64,000 nucleotides of DNA from Melanocharis versteri (Eukaryota; Chordata; Aves; Passeriformes; Melanocharitidae): positions 1,326,212 through 1,390,211 of the forward strand of contig VZTG01001997.1 in NCBI GenBank assembly GCA_013397845.1, written 5' to 3'. The position numbers were made by a program, and so were the translations under genes. Each line of letters opens with the position of its first letter. Position 1 is the first letter of the stretch. This document shows positions 57,611 to 64,000 of the stretch, in pieces. Below the pieces are notes generated by a model, which did not search any database, had not been told where the DNA came from, and was given only the letters and a program-made list of their open reading frames with translations.

Positions 57611-60430
57611 TGTTTTGGACATCTCAGCTTTAATACGTGGGTTCAGCTGTGGCAGTGTACTGCTAACATGCTTGTTCTAGCAACCAAGGGGAAAAATGTC
57701 CAGATCTTTGTATATTACTTAATAGAAAGGGTACTGATATGGCTCCAAATGTCAGGCCACTCTGGTATTTTTCTGCACCTTTGATCACTTTAGGTATATT
57801 TTGGTGACGCCATTCAAATGTTTCTCAAAAAACTGTTGCCACAAGGAAAAAGTTACCGCAGTGCTACGTAGCACCATGGCATTGCCAAACCACCTGGATG
57901 GTGCTGGGGAACTTCCTTCAGAGGAGGGAAGGTAGAGGAAGGGGTTCTCTCTCATCCCCCATCAGCCTTTCTTACCTTCATCTGACCACTTTGGGAGCAG
58001 TTTCTATCCCTTGAAAGCTTCAGCCTTTCCTTGAAGCTGCAGAGTGCCGTGGCAGGCTTCAGAGCCACCTCCTCCTGCTTCTGGGAGGACGACCCTACTG
58101 TAGTGTCTCCTGGGCTCCTTCAGGGGACACCCAGACACACACCTGCTGCACACGGGGCACTTTGCTGTGTCCCAGGGTGTTTTGAGGAGTGCAGAGCACA
58201 TCTTCTGTAGGAAGACAGGAAGATACACAGCCCTCTTCCATGAGTCAAAAGCTCTGAAAGGTCTGCATGTGGCAGGACAGGATCAATAGGCATCAGCATG
58301 ACAGCAGTGACACTCGATACAGAGTAATGTACAACACCTCTCATCCCCACAGAGTATGGTACAGAAGAAGGGACGACCACAAATTGCACGTTTTGAAGTA
58401 CAAAACAGCTGCCTCCATTCATGGAGGGGTCAAAATAATCTTAAACATTAATAATGAATTTTTTAATGTAATTAATGTTTTCCAGTGCTAGTGAAGCCTA
58501 ACTGATAAATGAGCAGTGTTTTAAAACCAAATTCTTGCTCCTGTCAGGAAGCCCCAGTTCAAGAGGCACTGATCCATTCCTTCCCATAGTGAGATTAGAA
58601 GTGTGTTGATTAGAGGCAGATGCACCAAATACACCATCACAGTCCAGCGTGTCCTGCTACAGCAGCACAGATAGGAGCCTTGGGAAAAGTATGTCATGTT
58701 CTTATCCTTTAGCTAGAGAGTTCTGTAGCATCTCCCCTATTCAAACTAACTCCTAACTTAAGTACACAAAAGGCAGAGTCCTTATCTTTAGCAGGACAGG
58801 TTTTTTTCTCACCCTTCCATATCTACCAGCCTGAATATTCTACCTGTGATAATCGAGCCATTGGCATGGTAAATGACTGTGTACTTGGAGAGAGGCACAG
58901 GTACCAAAGTGTGGGAGTGCTGCCCGACTGCTGGGAAATGGGAAACTCAGCAAGAGCTCTGTGGGTTTAACCAGCTTCCTAGGGAACATGCAGCCATTGA
59001 CTCTTTCCAGTGCACAGCAAGGAAGGAAAGTGTTCCTCTGGCTCACAGCTAATTTTAAAGAGGTGAATTTATAATTTTGGACACAGCACTTGGAATTCCA
59101 GTTACTATTTTAATCTGTCAAATGGATGTGGACAATCGATGGCAGAATTCAGGGACTGGAACTGTGTGAGTTTGAATTAATTAATGCTCCCAAAGGCAGG
59201 GTTAATTTTGCATCTAAAGGGAGCTGAACAGATAAAACTCTCTGATAATGTAACACCAGAAGGCTTGAACTTCCTTGTAACAGAATAATTTCTCCAGGCG
59301 GGACAAATTCTGCTCCCATTTATTTTTGGTGTCAGCCCCTGCTATGCCCTTTAAGGAGCTAAGTTTTAAGTAAATGGGATTTCTGTGCACAAAGGGTCGG
59401 CCAGCCATAACTGCAGACAGCAATGAGGTACCTGATTAGTGCAAAATGTGACGCTTTTGCTACCTGGCCGCCTGCCCAGTGGCAGCTACTTCTGTTGAGC
59501 ACATCAAATGAATTCATGTAAGTCACCAAGGAATTGCAGGCCAGGAATGGTTGTTGGTTGTTACTGGATCAGACCAGCTTCTGACCAGTCAGCTAGAGAA
59601 ATATCCTGTACTTCAAACACTGGACTATCCATTTAAAAACATTTAAAAATACATACAGCGAAATAGAGTTGTTAGACTGGAAAATTCTCTTTAGCATGAT
59701 ACCATCTGACCATTAAATGTCTATGGAAAAGAGTTGAAATAGCATAGTGACTCATCAAGGAGTTATTGAATTGTGTAAATAAATCTTTCTTTAGAATTTA
59801 TTGATTGGTGTGGAAGAGCTCATGAAGGCAAACATGCTTGTTTGTCTTTAGGCAGCTTCGCACAGGAAATCTGGCCTTTACACAATTCTCTGACTATCCC
59901 AAAGTTCAGACTAGTTATGTTGTGCATACTGCAAGAGAAAACCAGTATTTTCTTCCTTTTATTCCAGCTTTGTTTTAATGGGATTATAATCCGGCCTTTG
60001 AAATGCAGAAACAAATTTCTTCTGTTGTCTTCTACACTAGTTTTTAATTGACAGTCCATTGTTGGCCAAAAGTTATCTCAAAGGAGCTGTAACACTTGGA
60101 TCCCCTCCCTCCCTCCCATGCTACTGCTGCCATGGATCAAATGGATACCAATGCCCCTCTGAGCTCAATCGTTTGAACTGATGTCTCAGCACTGAGCGAA
60201 TGAGATTTACTGCAAATAATGTGAATTTCTCAAGACTGTCTAGCCCATCATAGCTGTGGTTTTGCTGGGGAACTCTTACCTGTTTCTGTTTAGAATTTTC
60301 TCCTAATGCTTTTTGTTCTACCGCTTGTTGCAGCTATAGGATAACTTGGTCAACGCCTTAAAGTCAACACTATTACCACTCTGGAACTCCTTGTACTGCC
60401 CAGTGAAAGGAAATGCATTAATTTTAGAGC
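57611..60430. other. Non-coding stretch
   Basis: No gene or repeat family is recognised. A 10-bp inverted repeat AAACATTAAT/ATTAATGTTT lies at 58443-58480, and a (CCCT)n run at about 60102-60118. Frames up to 100 codons (58120-58422 minus) show no domain. Confidence 0.5.
58443..58480. repeat. Inverted repeat with ATTAAT homeodomain cores
   Basis: AAACATTAAT (58443-58452) is the exact reverse complement of ATTAATGTTT (58471-58480). An 18-bp AT-only-like spacer contains further TAAT words. It may be a protein-binding cluster or just AT-rich symmetry. Confidence 0.5.
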
Positions 60431-61000
60431 CGAGTCAAGCCCAGAAATGAATTAGCACATTGGGTAAATATCTGACAGCACATTTGTAAGAGTAACTAGT
60501 CACGCACGCTGAGCTGTTCAGGTTCAGATGACAAGCAAGGGACATGTCCTCTGGGCTTGCTTATGGACAGCCTTTGTGTCAACTTTCTGCGTTTGTTTGT
60601 TAATCTTATTTGCTATGAAAACAGATATCAAATGAATCATTTTCTTCTCCTCCTCCTCCTGTCATAATTTCTGATCTCACTGGCCAATTTCAGCCCAGAT
60701 CTAGAGAGAGAAAAGGACTCAATGACACTAAGTATTCATTATACTTCATGAAATAGTTGGAGAACTGAGATGCAAAGGCTGCACCATGAAGCTAATCATT
60801 ATCTGACAATAGGCAATATATAGAAGAGGCACATTACGAATGGTCCAATGACGAAAGACCTAATGGAAGCAAAAATATCCAATCTAAATCCATAGAAAAT
60901 ATGACTGTATTCATTCTGGAGCTGAAGAAATTTTATTTCACTGATTCATTGCAAAAAACCGAATTAATTCAGTGAGTTTTCTAAATGGATTTGGAAGGAA
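60431..61000. promoter_or_regulatory. Probable regulatory block with (TCC)n and GAATTAATTC dyad
   Basis: Non-coding sequence has mixed TAAT cores (ATGCATTAATTTTAG, GAATTAGCACATTGG, AGCTAATCATTATCTGAC) and clustered CpG words (CACGCACGC, ATTACGAATGG, TGACGAAAG). GAATTAATTC (60961-60970) lies within a larger CACTGA/TCAGTG inverted pair (60939-60974). A (TCC)5 run occupies about 60645-60660. The combination suggests constraint. Confidence 0.3.
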
Positions 61001-62480
61001 ATGTACAGTAAGTTGGTCAGATCTGGATATGCTGAGCTCCCTTGTTTTGTATTCCTGCAGTTTGCTGTGAGTATGGACAGTGTAACGCCTCAATGCATGT
61101 TAGAAAGCTTAATTATCCTAAACACACACAGTTTTATCAGGGATCCCAATGAGAGCAGAAACAGGACAAAATATCAGCTGAGTGCTTTTGAATGTGAAAG
61201 ATAAGATAAAGAAAGATCTTTTAAGTGCAGATAAATATCTCTCCCCTTTATTTTTCATGTGTAGTTCCTTTATGAGCTTTTTGGAGCACATAAGATTTAA
61301 AACATATGAGCAGTAACAGTATTTGTAAATGAAATTACCATCTTAATGTACTTCAACTGTAAAAGTAGAGAACAGAATCCTACAGTATAGGAGACAGATG
61401 CATAAATGGACGTGGCCCCAGTGCCATAGTCTTGTGTGGGCAGTGCTCAGAAAGAGAAGAATACAGTTGCTAAATCTAAAGAAAGGCAGCATTGAATGAG
61501 AAAATGCACAGAATTGGCTTTAAAATGAACAACAGCCTTAATTTTCTGAATCTGTGGATTTATTTCCTTTGCCTGCCCTCTTGGTAAAGATACGAACATC
61601 AAAAATTACAGCTACCCACTGACATAATCCAGTGACATGAAGTGCATTTACTTCTTGAAAGATTTAAGGCTGCTTTTCCCTCTTCCCCATGCTGCTTGTT
61701 TTCATACTTATGTGTACTTGGCCTCAGTTCTCTCCATCTGACTTGGTGGTGCAGCTGTAATCCACTTCAGTACAGATATCCGGCTCTTCCTTTAGAAACT
61801 TCCTCTTGCTATGCTATAGCTCTTGTAAACGCCCTGGCGGAAGTGGCTTTTTCCTCCTTCCTACTCCTGCAAGAGGTCCCAGAAGTACAAGTGGCTTAAT
61901 AAACCAGGCAACATTTGGTTTGAAAAGAGCCTGGAGAGATGTAGTTTGCATTAACTTTAATGCATTTGTTTCTCACCTTATAGAAACGTCATGCATATCA
62001 CTCATGTTTAAACAAAATGACTGGCAAAGCTCTAGAAGCTGTAGACACTGTCCTGACACTTTAATTTATCAGAGTAAAACTGCCAGGTTACTTTCCATCC
62101 TTTCTACTCTACATATTTGAGAGAGAACATCTGTCTGGCAACAGTAATGGTTCCAAGTCAAGTATATGATTTCTTTTCTTCACAGAGAAAGACAGCTGAA
62201 TGATACTCTAGTGTTAATTATCTTTCACTTGCAGCATTTCGCTTTAAATATGTACTTTTGCAAATAAAAATTTAGGAAAAACATGGCATGCATATTATTA
62301 TTTTTTCATGGCACAATTTTGATTATTTATCATCTTTTGTTGTATATGTTTCATAGGATAAAAGGAGACAGTCTGTTCTGCCTTAGCAACACAGTACTCT
62401 GATTACTCAATTTGGTTCTGGCAAGACAGGATGATACAAAACAAGCGAGGTGTCCATTTTTAAGCATGTTAAGACCCCAA
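61001..62480. other. Non-coding stretch, enhancer-like part at 62.15-62.33 kb
   Basis: No exon is recognised. At about 62160-62330 a run of GTGTTAATTATC, CATTTCGC, TTTTGCAAATAAAA (octamer-like) and CATGGCATGCATATTATTATT is dense in homeodomain/POU words. The remainder is unremarkable. Confidence 0.35.
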
Positions 62481-63510
62481 AGGTCTGAAACGGCAGATAT
62501 TATGGGCGTGCTTGGTGTCAGCACTGTGAGAGAGATGAGGCTTTCAAATGGCCTAAAATAATAGACAGTGGCCTATGAGGCAAACAAAAAAAAGGGAGGA
62601 AAAAAAAGGGGCATTTCCACTGGTAGAGAGAAGACTGCAGATGCTCTGTAGAAGACAGAGGTGCTCTCCTGCCTGGAAGGACCAGGGAGATGAGATACAC
62701 ATGGAGAAGCTGGGAAGTTGCCAGATCAACTTGAAGAAAGGCAGCAGCACCTTCCCAGCTACCAACACCCTGGAGGAGCTCTGCAAGGACTGACTTCCAG
62801 CCTTTTGCTTTCCTTTGCAGATGCAGGATGTGTAATGGAAAAGCCAGGAGACAAAACTGCCCACTCCTGTGGTGGGCCATCTGAACAGAAGATTGAAAAA
62901 GGCACTGGTGGGCCCTTTCTCTTGACATGGAATAGATACTACCCATGTCTGGCCAGGTCGTCTTTCTCATTTATAGCATAGCAGAGGCCTCAGTAGACTG
63001 TTTTTTATTATTATTTTTTTAAATAATCTTGGCTTAGAAAGAAATTGCTTAATTTAACAAAGCATGTTTACTAAAACGGAGCTGTGGAAACTTTAAAGAT
63101 GTGCATGACAGTGGGTTGTGTGTTTCTTCATGCATTCTCCAGCTCTCAAACACAGACCCTGCCAAGGCAAATAACTGCACGGTATTTATCATAGTTTTGT
63201 TACTATGTAGGAATATTTTTTTGTTACAATGCTTGCAAAGGTGAACTGTTTGTTAGCTCCTCCTCTCTTCTGTCTGCCAATAATATGGAAATCCAATTGC
63301 GGTCATGAAATATTGCTGACTTGGAGCTGCAAGTCCCAGGATCAAACCACATTAGGCAGCAGCATGGAGTTTCTCCCCTTCAAGAACCGGTTCTACTGCC
63401 ATGTGAAAGACCAACAGAGGGTTTTTGTCATATTGCACTACTCCTCTGAATGCATACCTATGGAATAACTCCCATTACTCCTGTCAAAGGAAGGCACAAG
63501 GCACAGAGAG
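62481..63510. other. Non-coding stretch
   Basis: Frames of 150 codons (62518-62970, minus) and 72-103 codons overlap on both strands without known motifs. Short A- and T-rich runs occur at 62585-62610 and 63000-63020. Confidence 0.45.
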
Positions 63511-63511
63511 A

Positions 63512-63640
63512 GTTTTGGGGGGTTTTTGACGGGTTTTTTGGGTTTTTTGTTTGGGTTTTTGTTGTTGTTTGGTTGGTTTTTTGTTGTTGTTTTTTTCTTT
63601 TTGGGTTTTGGTTTTTTGTTTGTTTGGTTTGGTTTGTTGG
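63512..63640 (+). repeat. 129-bp G/T-only tract with G-runs
   Basis: 126 of 129 plus-strand bases are G or T (exceptions A63529, C63530, C63597). Four G-runs at 63517-63522, 63531-63533, 63540-63542 and 63553-63555 are separated by 6-10 nt, permitting a long-loop G-quadruplex. Frames through it encode Phe/Gly/Val/Leu runs that are artefacts of composition. Confidence 0.85.
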
Positions 63641-64000
63641 AGCTTTTAAATTTTTTTTTAAGTTTTCTTTTCTTTCTATTTTGGTCTATAAACCTATCCC
63701 TAATTACTCTGCCTAGTAGCTTCTGTATGTGTTACCCATCTGTCACAGTGTCTCCTCTGTGGCAAGATCTGCCAATGGGGCTTTGATGGCTGGTCCTCCT
63801 TTAGATGGTCATCCCGAGAGGGTGGGCTTAGCCCCCAGCTGAGCTGGAAAACAGAGGAAACAGATTCCAAATGTGACCAGTCCAGATCTCACTAGCACAT
63901 TTTGATCCCATTTCCTCCATTCCTCCTCTAGCACTGGATGTCTGTAGTTCCTGGAATGGCAGAAGAAGACAAAGCACAGGCTTTGACCATGCTACCAAGG
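63641..64000. other. Non-coding end of window
   Basis: The sequence is T-rich to about 63680, then of ordinary composition. No feature is recognised. Confidence 0.5.

Noticed and set aside
62518..62970. 150-codon minus-strand frame
   Set aside because: No motif. The plus strand is also open over the same bases, and part of it is an A-rich run.
1..64000. CRISPR arrays, bacterial operons, rRNA/tRNA genes, endogenous retroviral genes
   Set aside because: No regularly spaced repeats, no compact gene runs, no conserved RNA gene cores and no retroviral coding or LTR pair were seen.

Overview
This window looks like vertebrate, most probably avian, nuclear DNA. The best evidence is one CR1 LINE 3' end near 40.2-40.4 kb, which finishes in the bird-type tail AACCCAAACCATTCTATGATTCT (split here only by position: the last bases are ATTCTATGATTCT). 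Other signs agree. CpG is concentrated in discrete islands on an otherwise AT-leaning, CpG-poor background. Interspersed-repeat density is very low. A GC-rich minisatellite is interrupted by an assembly gap. There are no operons and no dense coding. The species cannot be told from this sequence.

No protein-coding exon, tRNA, rRNA or named small RNA could be supported. The window is best read as intergenic or intronic regulatory DNA. Its left edge is a promoter-like CpG-island complex (1-2.43 kb), which probably continues beyond base 1. Between and around the islands sit AT-rich blocks with homeodomain, GATA, POU and SOX-type motifs. The clearest is a perfect 20-bp palindrome with two GATA sites flanking a TTAATTAA core at 1854-1873. 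A consensus splice donor (1344/1345) and a plausible acceptor (3340-3341) allow an unproven plus-strand transcript starting in the islands. A perfect steroid-receptor-type inverted repeat lies at 3341-3355.

Region by region. 3.4-9.4 kb is mostly plain sequence, with one block (5455-5940) that is unusually open on both strands. 9.4-11.2 kb is a CpG-retaining, homeodomain-motif-rich stretch. It runs into a second CpG island (11.02-11.72 kb) built around a 23-bp minisatellite with an 80-N gap. 11.7-40 kb is largely featureless apart from short repeats, a CTCF-like site with a CpG pocket at 13.15 kb, homeodomain-rich blocks at 28.3 and 32.1 kb, and an AP-1/STAT-like cluster at 33.07-33.11 kb. After the CR1 copy, 40.4-64 kb holds a 46-bp-arm inverted repeat (53615-53744), several short perfect dyads, two homeodomain-rich blocks (57.4 and 60.4-62.3 kb) and a G/T-only tract at 63.5 kb.

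The layout (CpG-island complex, then tens of kilobases with regulatory-looking AT-rich blocks and no exons) is what is generally found beside vertebrate developmental regulator genes. That reading is an inference. It needs cross-species alignment, and I cannot name the gene.
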